Notes: a model not told the origin generated them from the sequence alone. 64,000 bases of DNA from Adiantum capillus-veneris (GCA_014529385.2 CM043964.1:8505497-8569496); one strand, 5' to 3'; shown: positions 45,053-56,172, counted from the stretch's first letter. Translations and numbers: made by a program.

Positions 45053-45115
<63 letters not shown>

Positions 45116-46300
45116 AGCCTCCTTTACACAAAGGGAATGAGGGACACATGTCAGCTCCCTAGGCCAGATTCCCACAAGGTGTACTCAAATCCTATTGGAT
45201 GGCCATGGAGCTGGACCAATGAGAATTAGGCTAGGATAAAGTTAGTTTACTTAATTTAAAAACACTTAATAAAAGAAACAATAAGAATTAAGCTCTCTAG
45301 AAGACTATTGGACAGTCTCCCAAGGGGTCCAATGAGCATTCAACAGCCCAGTGGCTTGCCTCATTCCTATTGGCCAAGAGACAAAGGGGTCCAATGAGAG
45401 TTTAGTTGGATCAATCAATTACATAAAGCTCACACAAAAGGGGAAAGGGGGACACATGTCAGAAGGCTATCACTTAGCTACTTAGCTTTCATTGGCTAAG
45501 CTGGGAGAGGTCCAATGAGGTGCTAGCAAGAGAAAATAGCAAGTGGGGTCGACCAAGAGAGAGAGGGGGCTGAGTTTTACAAGGCATTATTGTATACACA
45601 ATCACACTAACTCATGTGTGAAGCAAGAAGACTCTCTCTTTCTCCTTCTCAAGCTTTAATGGAAATCTTATCACCTACTCCAAGCTTGTGAGAAGGGAGG
45701 CCTACACCAACAACTCTTGGCTTTATGATGCAAATCCAACCAAGAGCCAAGCTTCAATGCATGCTCATATCCTCTACCATGCTAATTACTAAGCTATGCT
45801 ATGATAATATGAGTGATTATGTGAGGAGATGTACATCTTTATTGTAAAAGTACTCCTTCTTCCTCCCAATCTACTCTCATACCCCGGTAGCTCTCACCAT
45901 CTTCGAGCGTGTGAGGTCTTGGGTCTGAGACCGTGATGGAATTGATGTTGTGTTTTATAAGTGTTTTTGTTAGTGCTTGAAGCTTTCATCTTCATTGCAC
46001 TAGCTAGTATTGAAGGAAGACAAAGAATTGTATTGTAAAATGTCTCTCTTGATGGGAGAAACCATAATACAAAGCCTTTTGGAGGGGGGACCCCGGCTCC
46101 ATGTAAATCCGGTCCTCAATTGTTGTCAATAGATTAATTTGTCTCTCTTTTGAAGCTATCTAACTAGGTGTTATACGTTTTGTTGCTCTCTCCGCCCAAT
46201 CACTCTTGTTATTCTCATTAGGAATCTATTCTAATGAAATGATTACTATGTTCATGCTATTTTCTGCTACACACAAGTTACTAGGCCATTAAATGTTACA
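44684..46300 (+). repeat. Element C 3' LTR (1617 bp)
   Basis: The LTR start after the duplication is at 44684 (the first copy is at 44141); it ends AAATGTTACA at 46300. Contains a (CA)n tract at 45055-45110. Confidence 0.88.
45055..45110. repeat. (CA)n microsatellite in LTR
   Basis: About 28 CA units, homologous to the tract at 37138-37213. Confidence 0.95.
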
Positions 46301-46305
46301 TCAAC

Positions 46306-46536
46306 TTTTTATCACATTCAAGCTTGCTTTCCATTTTCAACCATGAGCTGTCCAAGAGATCTTCCTTGATCTTCCTACAACATTTCCCTCTTAATCATGA
46401 TCTAGACTCTCAATTTGTAATGCTCATTCTCACAATTCTTGAGCATCAAGAGCCACTTGTCAGCTCCACACATCCCAAAAGATATGGTTCTTTTTGTCCC
46501 ATAGGTCGTATTTGACCTTTGAGCATGGTAAAGAAA

Positions 46537-46622
<86 letters not shown>

Positions 46623-48052
46623 CAAAGTAATCCATAGCTTCAAACATAGCTTCCTCACACAAATTCTGATTTAGAAAAATTATGCTTCCATCAAAGAAGA
46701 TAATGGTCTGTATTTGGTGATATAAAGAAACTTTTTTTTTTGAGAAATGGAAGATAAGAGATTTCTTATGGTTTGGTTTTTTCCTCTTTACGCAAGCAAT
46801 GGATACAACAACCCATATAGGGTCTTTATCTTCTTCATCAACAAAATCCACAAATGCTATTGAAGATGATGATAGACCTCCAAAATTAAAGAATTCAAGT
46901 GCTTAGTATATCTACAAGAGACCAATATTGGCGTACTTAGTATACCTACAAGAGACTGTAAACAAGTAAGAGGAAGATTTGTGTGTACTTACAATGGAAA
47001 ATGGAACTATATTGGTTCTTGTAGTATAGAATAAGAATCTTAAGAAGACACTTGAGAAGCAAAATGCATTCTCGATGTAACTTTAGGATGAAGTTAAAGA
47101 ATGTATACACACACTTGTGAATATGAATGCACTCAAAGAGTGAATGAGCAAAGCTGAGCATGACCATGTAGTGAAAGAGAAAAGCATTGATACAATGAAA
47201 CATGCTGTAAGTGAAGTGAAGAATAAATATATGGCCAAGTCACGAGCATGGGGGATTTACTATATAGGTTTGCATGGTATCATGTTAGTGTAAGGAAGGG
47301 GAGTTTTGAATAAAGGTTACATAAGTGTATACAATAGGGGTAGCCCCCACTTATTTTCTGTACCGTACAAAAATAAGTGGAGGAAGAGGGGGGAAGGAGG
47401 GGGTGTGTGAAAGGATGGGGGAAAGAGGAAACTTGAAATCGCAAAAAATCCTTAAATCCCTCTCAAATTGGACAATTATTTTTTGAAATTCTCTAATGGC
47501 CTTCAACTTTTCCAAATTATTCAAACTTGCAAACATACCTATGGACAATTCTTTTGCAACTTTTCAATGGATGGTTGATTTTTTCTTGATAACAGACCCC
47601 TCCTTGATATTCCTTTTAGCATCTAACTTTATAGTATGATGCAAATTCTTCAATAACTATGTGAAAAGTATCTTGTTTTGCATCGTCAATTTATTCTAAT
47701 GTGTATTTAGATGTATATTGATAAACATACAAAAGACAATTGAGCCAAAGGAATTTGATTTCGTTTTTTTTTCAAAATAATATCTCTAACGATGAGAAGC
47801 TTAGTTTGAACTCATGGCAAGCTTTAGGGGGTTTTGAGGACTTGTCTCACTCTACTATACTATATGCCAACACTTACTCTTTACCTCTTCCAAACACACC
47901 CAAACACTCACATGCTCTCAAGCACCTCTACATAGATATACCTACACATGCACAATCATTTACACATGCATACACAGGTGCTCGGATCAAAACAAACTCA
48001 CCTATGCATACATACATGCATTGCCTACGCCCACACACACATACACACACCC
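46306..48052. other. Intergenic stretch with (CT)n tract, no gene seen
   Basis: AT-rich sequence. A CT microsatellite of about 38 units lies at 46543-46619. Open frames over it are repeat-driven. The right end is CA- and CAC-rich (about 47880-48050) and continues after the copia insertion at 53592. Confidence 0.5.
46543..46619. repeat. (CT)n microsatellite
   Basis: About 38 uninterrupted CT units. Confidence 0.95.
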
Positions 48053-48057
48053 ATTAT

Positions 48058-48276
48058 TGTTGGGATTAAAGCCCAAGTGGCCTCTTATGCGGATATGGCC
48101 GGCCGCCCGCCTAATTCACTTACCTCTAACTCTTTGTATATACTAACATATTCTTTGTGAATACTAAGGATTTGTGAGATAACCCTTCTAACATCTCTCT
48201 GCGTACTGTACTGTGTAAGCTCACTGTGTGTGTGTGAGAGAGAGAGAGTCGACCCACGCTCCGCTCCGCGACTTCA
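48058..48276 (+). repeat. Copia 5' LTR (219 bp)
   Basis: TGTTGGGATTAAAG ... CGCGACTTCA. Contains TATATA near 48139 and a GT/GA run near 48225-48247. No difference from the 3' LTR was found. Confidence 0.97.
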
Positions 48277-48278
48277 AT

Positions 48279-48290
48279 TGGTATCAGAGC
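48279..48290 (+). other. Copia primer binding site
   Basis: TGGTATCAGAGC, the exact initiator-Met-tRNA complement, two bases after the LTR. Confidence 0.92.
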
Positions 48291-49317
48291 CTTGGTTCAG
48301 TGCGGATTTGCGCAATCGCGCGCGCGCGCACTTTTTCGGCAGATTCTGGATCCGGAGTTCGAAAATTCACACTCGGCGTTCCGGGAGCGTTTCCACCAGG
48401 CGACCTGGGGTTTTACCCCCCTTTCAAAGCCGTTTATGCCCTCAGAATTTCGTTCTGAGCACTACAGCAGAAGATAGATTTCAGCCGCAAAGAAATTCGT
48501 CTTGTGTAGATCGGCAAGCAGGAGGTGGTCGACATCAATATCGACATCGACATACATCACTTATTCGTCTTCAGAGCATCATCTATAGACCAGGTACACA
48601 TATATATCATCAGATATATATATTGCAGTCTGCATTGCTACTTCTTGTGCTTGCCAGGTTCCAGGGGAGGTGTGGCCATACGACGGCTTGACACCACTGG
48701 CATGTATTGCAGATTGATGTACTGTGATTGTGGGTCTGCTAGTTGTGAGTCACGCTAGCAGACAGACCGCCGCAGCGGTCATAGGACAGTGATTGGTCTA
48801 TTATAGGATGTATGCTAGTTCTGGGCAGTTTGCTGAGCCATCTGAGAGGGTCGTGTGTGAGGTTTTTTGAAGCCAAGCACTGGGGGCTGGGTTACCCAGT
48901 GTGAGGTGGATTAGGTTGCTGGAGTTCCCCTCTACACGCATCCTCTTCGGCGACTTTTATCCCTTAGGATGTATGACTTTGTGTAGACATTGGATTGCAT
49001 CTTATGCGTCAGGCCGTTGAGGCATTGTTCAGAGTTCAGTCTTGAGACAGATACAGGTTCTGTCATCGCCCAGAGAGGAGACAGTGTATGCTTACAGGAT
49101 TTGTCACTGGTCAGCTATTTATGATTGTTTTTTGAGCTATCTTTTGGTTCCTAGAGCTCAGTTTACAGGGGAGACTCTGTCAAAAATTTTCAAAATACTG
49201 ACAGTTCCTGAGGAGAGGTGTTCAGCTTGTTGATTACAGCTTGTTTACTGTGTACAGAGGCCAGTTTACAGGGGAAACTCTGCCAGATTTTTCTCAGGAG
49301 TAAACAGTTTGGCAGAT
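48291..49317 (+). other. Copia 5' leader
   Basis: About 1.0 kb of untranslated leader between primer site and gag, long for the group. It includes a CGCGCGCGC run at about 48319 and a near-duplicated TTTACAGGGGA(G/A)ACTCTG motif at about 49162 and 49265. Short frames inside it look non-coding. Confidence 0.6.
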
Positions 49318-52300
49318 ATGGCATCTTCTCACAGTGAGACTCTTTACAACATAAAGAAGCTGGATGGCACAAACTTTCCATTCTGGAAGAAGCAGATTTG
49401 GCAGGTTTTGGTGCAGAAAAAACAAGTGAAGCCACTGAAGCTCAAAGGGGAGAGACCAGAATTTATGGCTCAAGATGAGTGGGAAGAGCTTGACGAGTTA
49501 GCTTGTTCCACAATCATGCTGACACTGGCAGAAAATGTTTACTTCAACGTAGCAGAAGAGACTACAGCGTATGGCGTATGGCAAAAGCTATGTGATATGT
49601 ACGAGAAACAAAGTGCTGCTTCTCAGATTTACTGGCTCAAGAAATTGGTGGATTTGAAGATGAAGGAAGGGACAGCCATGTCAAATCATCTGAATGAATT
49701 TCACTCAATTTTCAGCCAGTTAACAGCACAAGAGATAGTCTTTCCAGATTCAGTGAAGGCTATGTTTCTCTTAATCACTTTGCCAGACAGTTGGGATACT
49801 TTTCGTACAGCGTTAAGTAATTCTGTCGCGCCAGAAGGTCTTACAAGTGCCAATGTAGAAGGCAGCTTGCTCACAGAGGAAGTGAACAGGAAGAACATTG
49901 ACAAAGGCAAAGGCAATAGTGCTTTGGTCGTTCGAGGGAGACAACAGTTTAAAGAGAAGAAGGGTAAGAAGGCACAAAACCGAAGTAAGTCTCGTGATTC
50001 GAAGTCAAAGGATGACATAGAATGCTACCATTGTGGCAAGAAGGGTCACATGAAGCGAGACTGTACGAAGTGGAAACAAGAAAAAGGCAAAACAAAGAGT
50101 TTTGAGCAAGATGAAAAGAAGAGTTCAGTGAAGATTGAAGAGGTGAATGTCATAGGATCTGGTTCAGACAGTGATTCTGGTATAGCAGCTGGTGACATCT
50201 TCCTTACAAGCAATCTTGATTCTGTTTTCTTGACTGCAGAGGATGGACATGCTATGAGTGATTGGATTATCGACTCAGGGGCATCTTTACATGTTTCTCC
50301 GCACAAAGAGTGGTTTACATCATATGTGGCTACTAAAGACTATGTCAGACTTGGCAATGAGCAGGTTTGTGACATACTTGGAGTGGGAGATGTGCAGTTG
50401 AAGTTTCAGAATGGCTCTTCTTTATGGCTCAAGAATGTCAGACATGTTCCAGCAATCCGAAAGAGCTTGATTAGTACAGGGAAGTTGGATGATGCGGGTT
50501 ATGTGACAGTTTTTGGGAACAGCGCTTGGAAGATCTCCAAAGGTTCGATGACTGTAGCACATGGCAGCAAGTCAGGAACTCTGTACACTTTACATGTTTC
50601 AGAGGTTAAAAACCATGTAATTAATGTGATTGAGCAGCCAAGTGTGTCACTGTGGCATCGTAGGTTGGGACATATGTCAAAAAGAGGAATGGAAATACTT
50701 TCTCATTATGGTTATTTGCCTGGCTTTTCATTTCAAGATTTCGAGTTTTGTGAGCATTGTGTTTATGGTAAGCAAACACAGGAACCGCACAGATCAAAGA
50801 GGAATCGTAGGGACGAACGGTTAGCTCTTGTACACAGTGACCTATGCGGACCAATGCCTAGTTTGTCACTAGGGGGAGCAGCGTACTTTTGTACATTCAT
50901 AGATGACTATTCTTGCAAAGTATGGGTTTACTTCTTGAAGCACAAGGATGAGGTGCTCAAGGTCTTTAAGACGTTCTTGCAGCTGGTGGAGAATCAGAGT
51001 GGTCAGAAGCTGAAGTGCTTGAGAACTGACAATGGTGGAGAGTACGTTTCCAAAGCTTTTCAAGACTTTTGTGAAGCAAAAGGGATTAAGCGGGAACTTA
51101 CTGCACCATATAATCCTTCACAGAATGGGGTTGCAGAACGTATGAATAGGACCATACAAGAGAAGGTCAGAAGCATGTTGTCAAATGCTGAGTTGCCTGA
51201 TGGATTTTGGGCGGAAGCAGTGGCTACAGCAGTCCATTTGATCAACAGATCTCCTAGTAGGGTTCTGGATAAGAGTGCAGTGGCCGAGATGCTATGGACA
51301 GGCAAGGCACCTTCGTATAAGCATCTCAGAGTCTTTGGTTGTGAAGCTTATAGCCATATTCCTAAGGAGTTCAGAAATAAGTTAGAACCAAAGAGCAAGA
51401 AGTGTATATTTCTTGGCTACGGAGAATCGGGCGAGATGGGTTACCGACTTTGGGATCCTGAGTCCAGAAAGCTTATTCGTAGCAATGATGTGCATTTCAA
51501 TGAAGCCAAGTTTCACGCTAAGCCAGAGAAGACAGAGGAGATCAGAAGAGTTGTCTTCAGGGAAGATGGACCTAGTGCTAGCACATCAAGACAGCATGGT
51601 CAGGCTCAGGAACAGCCTATAGTGGCTAGAGAGGCAGAATCAGTTGTGGTGAGACGTTCTGAGCGTGTCTCCAAACCACCTGATCGTTATGTGCCATCTC
51701 TAAATTATGTCATGCTCACAGATTGCGGAGAACCATCTTGTTACAAGGAAGCATTACAAGTGGTTGACTCGAAAAAATGGCAGTTAGCCATGCAGTCAGA
51801 GATGACAGCTCTGCATAAAAACCAGACATGGAAGTTGGTTAAATTACCACAGGGCAAAAAGGCTCTACCTTGTAAATGGGTTTACAGGTATAAGATCACC
51901 GCTCATGATAGTCAGCCAAAGTACAAAGCAAGGCTTGTTGCCAAGGGCTTTAAGCAAGAACAAGGCATTGACTTTGATGAAGTCTTCTCTCCAGTGGTCA
52001 AGATGACTACATTGAGATGCTTTCTTGCATTGGTTGCTATATTGGATTTGGTGTTGCACCAAATGGATGTCAAGACAGCGTTCTTGCATGGTGATTTAGA
52101 TGTGGAAATTTACATGCAGCAGCCAGAAGGGTTTGTTGAGAAAGGCATGGAACATTTGGTATGCCAGTTGTTAAAGAGTCTTTATGGCTTAAAACAATCA
52201 CCGAGGGCATGGTACCATAAGTTCCACCAGTTTATGCTTTCTCAAGGCTACAAACGTAGTGAGTTCGATCACTGTCTATATACAAAGAAGGCTAAGGATG

Positions 52301-53283
52301 GCAGTTGGCTGATCCTTATTTTGTATGTGGATGACATGTTGATTGCTGGCAAACACTTGGAAGAAATTTCAGCTTTGAAGTCAAAGATGGCAAAATCGTT
52401 TGACATGAAAGACATGGGTGAGGCAAGTCATATACTTGGTATGCGCATTGAGAGAGACAGATCAAAGAAGTTGATTTGGTTATCTCAAACAGAGTATATT
52501 GACAAGGTTTTGCAACGTTTCAATATGGAGAAGGGAAAGGCATTGAGTGTTCCATTGCCACCATATGTGAAACTTAGCAAACAAGATTGTCCTGTGTCTG
52601 AGGAAGAAAAGGCTGAAATGGATAAGATTCCATATGCGTCTGCAGTGGGTAGTTTGATGTATGCAATGATTGCTACACGTCCGGATATTGCATTTGCAGT
52701 GGGAGTGGTTAGCAGATATATGTCAAATCCCGGCAAGAAACATTGGGAGGCAGTGAAAGGTATCATGAGATACTTAAAACATACAAAGAGTATGCGCATA
52801 TGCTATGGTAGTCAGGATTTGAGTGTCAGAGGATACACTGACTCAGATTATGCAGGAGACTTGGATAAGAGGAGATCTACATCAGGCTATGTCTTTACAT
52901 TGGCTGGAGGTGCCATATCATGGCGATCTCGATTACAAGATTGTGTTACGCAGTCTACTACAGAAGCTGAGTATGTTGCAGCAAATGAGGCATGCAAAGA
53001 AGCTATTTGGCTTGGTAGATTGGTTGCAGACTTGGGAATCAATGCAGATATGTCAGAGTTATATTGTGATAGTCAAAGTGCTATACAATTGGCAAAGAAT
53101 CCAGTGTTCCATTCGAAGACTAAGCATATTGATGTGAAGTATCACTTCATTAGGGAAGTACTTGAAGACAAGCAGATACAACTGCTGAAGATCCACACCA
53201 AGGACAATCCTGCTGATCTACTCACAAAGGGACTTCCAGGAGAGGGCTTTGTGCATTGTCGTGAGTTATTGGGCATTGGATAG
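49318..53283 (+). CDS. Copia Gag-Pol polyprotein
   Basis: Start chosen at the ATG of MASSHSETLYNIKKLDG (49318); 1321 residues to TAG. Gag (about 1-230) has the FPFWKKQIWQVL motif. The CCHC knuckle CYHCGKKGHMKRDC starts at residue 236. The protease active site DSGAS starts at residue 319. The GAG-pre-integrase block LWHRRLGHMS lies near 445. Integrase catalytic residues are D508, D571 and E607, with 35 residues between the last two. RT begins near 850 and has YVDD at 1003-1006. RNase H has D1175 in TDSDYAGD, then STTEAEYVA and DSQSA. The protein would form particles, copy the RNA and insert the DNA copy. No frameshift or missing catalytic residue is seen. The family resembles the Tork/Tnt1-like branch by motif wording; exact lineage is not determined. 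Confidence 0.96.
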   Translation: MASSHSETLYNIKKLDGTNFPFWKKQIWQVLVQKKQVKPLKLKGERPEFMAQDEWEELDELACSTIMLTLAENVYFNVAEETTAYGVWQKLCDMYEKQSAASQIYWLKKLVDLKMKEGTAMSNHLNEFHSIFSQLTAQEIVFPDSVKAMFLLITLPDSWDTFRTALSNSVAPEGLTSANVEGSLLTEEVNRKNIDKGKGNSALVVRGRQQFKEKKGKKAQNRSKSRDSKSKDDIECYHCGKKGHMKRDCTKWKQEKGKTKSFEQDEKKSSVKIEEVNVIGSGSDSDSGIAAGDIFLTSNLDSVFLTAEDGHAMSDWIIDSGASLHVSPHKEWFTSYVATKDYVRLGNEQVCDILGVGDVQLKFQNGSSLWLKNVRHVPAIRKSLISTGKLDDAGYVTVFGNSAWKISKGSMTVAHGSKSGTLYTLHVSEVKNHVINVIEQPSVSLWHRRLGHMSKRGMEILSHYGYLPGFSFQDFEFCEHCVYGKQTQEPHRSKRNRRDERLALVHSDLCGPMPSLSLGGAAYFCTFIDDYSCKVWVYFLKHKDEVLKVFKTFLQLVENQSGQKLKCLRTDNGGEYVSKAFQDFCEAKGIKRELTAPYNPSQNGVAERMNRTIQEKVRSMLSNAELPDGFWAEAVATAVHLINRSPSRVLDKSAVAEMLWTGKAPSYKHLRVFGCEAYSHIPKEFRNKLEPKSKKCIFLGYGESGEMGYRLWDPESRKLIRSNDVHFNEAKFHAKPEKTEEIRRVVFREDGPSASTSRQHGQAQEQPIVAREAESVVVRRSERVSKPPDRYVPSLNYVMLTDCGEPSCYKEALQVVDSKKWQLAMQSEMTALHKNQTWKLVKLPQGKKALPCKWVYRYKITAHDSQPKYKARLVAKGFKQEQGIDFDEVFSPVVKMTTLRCFLALVAILDLVLHQMDVKTAFLHGDLDVEIYMQQPEGFVEKGMEHLVCQLLKSLYGLKQSPRAWYHKFHQFMLSQGYKRSEFDHCLYTKKAKDGSWLILILYVDDMLIAGKHLEEISALKSKMAKSFDMKDMGEASHILGMRIERDRSKKLIWLSQTEYIDKVLQRFNMEKGKALSVPLPPYVKLSKQDCPVSEEEKAEMDKIPYASAVGSLMYAMIATRPDIAFAVGVVSRYMSNPGKKHWEAVKGIMRYLKHTKSMRICYGSQDLSVRGYTDSDYAGDLDKRRSTSGYVFTLAGGAISWRSRLQDCVTQSTTEAEYVAANEACKEAIWLGRLVADLGINADMSELYCDSQSAIQLAKNPVFHSKTKHIDVKYHFIREVLEDKQIQLLKIHTKDNPADLLTKGLPGEGFVHCRELLGIG

Positions 53284-53356
53284 ATGGCAGCCATGTAAAT
53301 CTTTGTACATTTATGTTCATAGATTTACAGTTACTTAAAGTGCCACATTGGACTTT

Positions 53357-53367
53357 AAGTGGGAGGT
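53357..53367 (+). other. Copia polypurine tract
   Basis: AAGTGGGAGGT immediately before the 3' LTR. Confidence 0.8.
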
Positions 53368-53586
53368 TGTTGGGATTAAAGCCCAAGTGGCCTCTTATGC
53401 GGATATGGCCGGCCGCCCGCCTAATTCACTTACCTCTAACTCTTTGTATATACTAACATATTCTTTGTGAATACTAAGGATTTGTGAGATAACCCTTCTA
53501 ACATCTCTCTGCGTACTGTACTGTGTAAGCTCACTGTGTGTGTGTGAGAGAGAGAGAGTCGACCCACGCTCCGCTCCGCGACTTCA
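53368..53586 (+). repeat. Copia 3' LTR (219 bp)
   Basis: Identical by eye to 48058-48276. Confidence 0.97.
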
Positions 53587-53591
53587 ATTAT

Positions 53592-54716
53592 CTCTCAAGC
53601 CTACATGCGCACAACCACCATACACAAAAAAATAGAAAACATAAAAAACTCTACATATGCAAACACGTGGGTCTATGCACATACACACACATGCACTCTC
53701 ATAAGAAATCACAAAGACAAGTTACAGTTTGCAATGATCTACAAGGATCTTCACTCGAGGGAGAACCTACTAGTGGATCAAAATTCATTGATGATGGTGC
53801 ACAACCATGTGACAGTCAAAAGCTATCTACAAAGTCTCTTAATGGTTGGCAATGGGCACTATATACTATCTCCTTGCCAATAAGTGGCATGTTCATGTTC
53901 ATGAACCTTAAACCATTGTAGGAAACCATTTGATAAGTGAAAATCTAATATCTTCCAATATGATTAAAACTACCAACCAAACTGGCAATCTTACTTTCAT
54001 TGCGTTTAAAAAAAAATTAATTTTAAACCACCAAGAAATGTATAAGTTCACCACCCTCTAGTTGTTAGGTCCATGCAAGCCAATCTAGAGCATCTAGCCA
54101 TGTGACTATGCCATGCATTTCCATGTGAGCCTAATTAGGCAATTATAAGCACATATACCCCACTTTGACTAGGCTAATGAGGATTTGTATAGGTCACACC
54201 TTAATCAACTTATACTATAAAAGGAAGCCATTAACACACACTGTTGGGGGTTCCATCATAGCATAGCTCCAATGACCAACAATAAGTGTCAATCCAGAGG
54301 GATGAGCAACCTGGCTAGGGCATGGGGCAACATGTATGTCAACTCTATGAAGTGGGCTTCTCGACCTATGGAGGAGCTAAGCCACGATGTCTAGTTATCT
54401 CCACATCCACTTCTCTTCACCTCAAATCAACCCAATCACACACACTAATGATTGCAAGATGCACTCATCACTAATCCTATCATGCAATACACTAATAATC
54501 ACAAGTGCACACACATAGATCCATTCAGTATCCACACTCCAGTCAAACCTACATGCACACACAAAGAATAGAGGAAAATCAAAAGTCACATATTCAGTGT
54601 TTAGTGTGAGTGCTTGGAATATGGTTGGGAGCACAACATTTCCGAATGATGGAAAGCTTTCAATGGCTGTCATGTGGCGTGGGAACGGTTTTTTATATCA
54701 TAACTTGGAATCTGAA
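53592..54716. other. Intergenic stretch, no gene seen
   Basis: Continues the CA-rich sequence interrupted by the copia element, then AT-rich unique sequence. No supported gene. Confidence 0.5.
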
Positions 54717-54932
54717 CTTCACTACAAGAGGCTATTCATATTAGCGACGCTCACACAGCGACGCTCAAAAAAAAAAATTCCCGGCGTCGCTATGAGCGTC
54801 GCAAATTTACAAAGAAATTTGCGACGCTCATAGCGACGGCGGCTGGGCTAAAAAAATAACCGAGCGCGCCCAAAAACTCAGATCTCAGATCTGAGTTTTT
54901 CGGCACCCTCAAGCAAGGAGCAGGTAACGCTC

Positions 54933-54934
<2 letters not shown>

Positions 54935-54966
<32 letters not shown>
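54935..54966. repeat. (CT)n microsatellite
   Basis: About 16 CT units inside the CACTA element. Confidence 0.9.
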
Positions 54967-54969
<3 letters not shown>

Positions 54970-55120
54970 CTTCTCCACACACACACACACACACACGAGG
55001 AGAGGAAGGAGAGCCAGGTATGCTCCTTCCCTCTCCTCATTCTCATGTTCCCTTCCCCTCTTTCTCTCTCCCTCTCTCTCTCTCTCACACACACACACAT
55101 ACACACACACACATAGTGTT

Positions 55121-55123
<3 letters not shown>

Positions 55124-55194
<71 letters not shown>
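55124..55194. repeat. (GA)n microsatellite
   Basis: About 35 GA units inside the CACTA element. Confidence 0.95.
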
Positions 55195-55198
<4 letters not shown>

Positions 55199-55200
55199 AA

Positions 55201-55425
55201 CATAAACAAAAACGCACACACACATACATAAACAAAGAATGCACACACACATTGAGAGAGGAAAAGAGAGAGAGAGCATGCATAAACAAAAAACGCATGC
55301 ATTGAGAGAGGAAAAGAGAGAGAGAACATGCATAAACAAAAAACGCACACATTGAGAGAGGAAAAGAGAGAGAAAACATGCATACGATCCAAAAAAACGC
55401 ACACACATTGAGAGAGAAAGAGAGA
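55201..55425 (+). repeat. 50-bp tandem repeat in the CACTA element
   Basis: Units with ATGCATAAACAAAAAACGCA and ATTGAGAGAGGAAAAG start phases at 55251, 55301, 55351 and 55407, giving a 50-base period (56 for the last). Confidence 0.8.
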
Positions 55426-55820
55426 AACTAATTTAACGTCGTAGGAAACTAATTAAAATTAAAAGACCTAAAGATCTAGCCGACGAGGAGTTGAACTCAA
55501 GACCTATTATTCAAGAGGAAAATGGCATAATAAATCTATCATACTTGGCATGGGTGATAGAAAGGTTATACCATTTATCTCTTTTTATTGGCACACACAT
55601 CCACACATGCGCACATACACAAGAAGAAGAGAGTTATAACGTCGTAGGAAACTATCCTAAAAGATGTTAAAGATTAGGTTAGATGTAGACTTACGTTAAT
55701 TTAGATTTAGGTTTATTTAAGTTAAATTAGATTAGATTTAGGTTTATTTTTAAATAGATTTACGTTTATTTACGCTAGATTTAGATTTACGTTATATTAA
55801 ATTAGATTTAGGTCTCCATA

Positions 55821-56172
55821 GACTGCGATGCCTGCATGAAGCGGGTGAAGAAAGCCCTCAATGGAATATAGGGTATTGCTGCCTTCACTCATGGTGGGCT
55901 CCGTCGATCCAAAAGTACTGGTGAAATGTCTTCAGAAGATAGGGAAGAAGGTGGATCTTCAGGGCGGCAAGAGTCACTACATCCCCGACACAATGACCAT
56001 CTAGACAACCTCTAGTCATTCAACAGCAACTTCAAAGTTAGTAACAAGAGCAAGAACGGTCTAAAGGGCCAATTGCTGTCGTCAGATGTGGATGGAGATG
56101 AGGCAGCGTCACCGCCGGAAGTTAACTCTCACATCTTTAGTGATGAGAATGCCAACTCTTGCCGAGTTATGT
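55821..56172 (+). pseudogene. Captured HMA-domain (HIPP-like) gene fragment
   Basis: 55821-55870 encodes DCDACMKRVKKALNGI, with the CxxC metal-binding motif and following helix of an HMA domain. After a stop and frameshift, 55891-56004 encodes MVGSVDPKVLVKCLQKIGKK and VDLQGGKSHYIPD, the last strand and helix of the same domain. A Ser/Asn/Asp-rich tail follows to 56172 (SKNGLKGQLLSSDVDGDEA). The middle strand of the domain is missing. Heavy-metal-associated isoprenylated plant proteins bind metals through this motif. The stops show a non-functional, transposon-captured piece; no CaaX end is visible. Confidence 0.72.

Larger units (their letters stand above)
36769..46300 (+). mobile_element. 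Ty3/gypsy LTR retrotransposon C (A family)
   Basis: Full-length second copy of the A family: LTR 36769-38428, intact primer site, gag-pol remnants 38846-43674, purine tract near 44128-44140, then the 3' LTR. Flanking pentamers TCAAT (36764-36768) and TCAAC (46301-46305) match at 4 of 5. The 3' end is complicated by a 543-base tandem duplication across the pol/LTR junction. Unlike A it is not split by other elements, but coding frames are broken throughout. Confidence 0.93.
48058..53586 (+). mobile_element. Ty1/copia retrotransposon, intact
   Basis: 5529 bp with perfect 5-bp duplications ATTAT (48053-48057, 53587-53591), two 219-bp LTRs identical by eye, a perfect primer site, a purine tract and one continuous gag-pol frame. 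Domain order integrase before RT defines copia. All sequence hallmarks of a young, possibly mobile copy are present. Confidence 0.97.

Noticed and set aside
46402-46851. 149-codon minus-strand frame with Glu-Arg repeats
   Set aside because: Held open by the CT microsatellite; flanking parts show no recognisable domain.
48228-48758. Small ORFs in the copia leader
   Set aside because: Lie between primer site and gag, overlap each other in different frames, and have no family match.
54790-55406. Long minus-strand frames rich in Ser/Leu and Val/Cys
   Set aside because: Translations of CT, GA and CA tracts inside the CACTA element.
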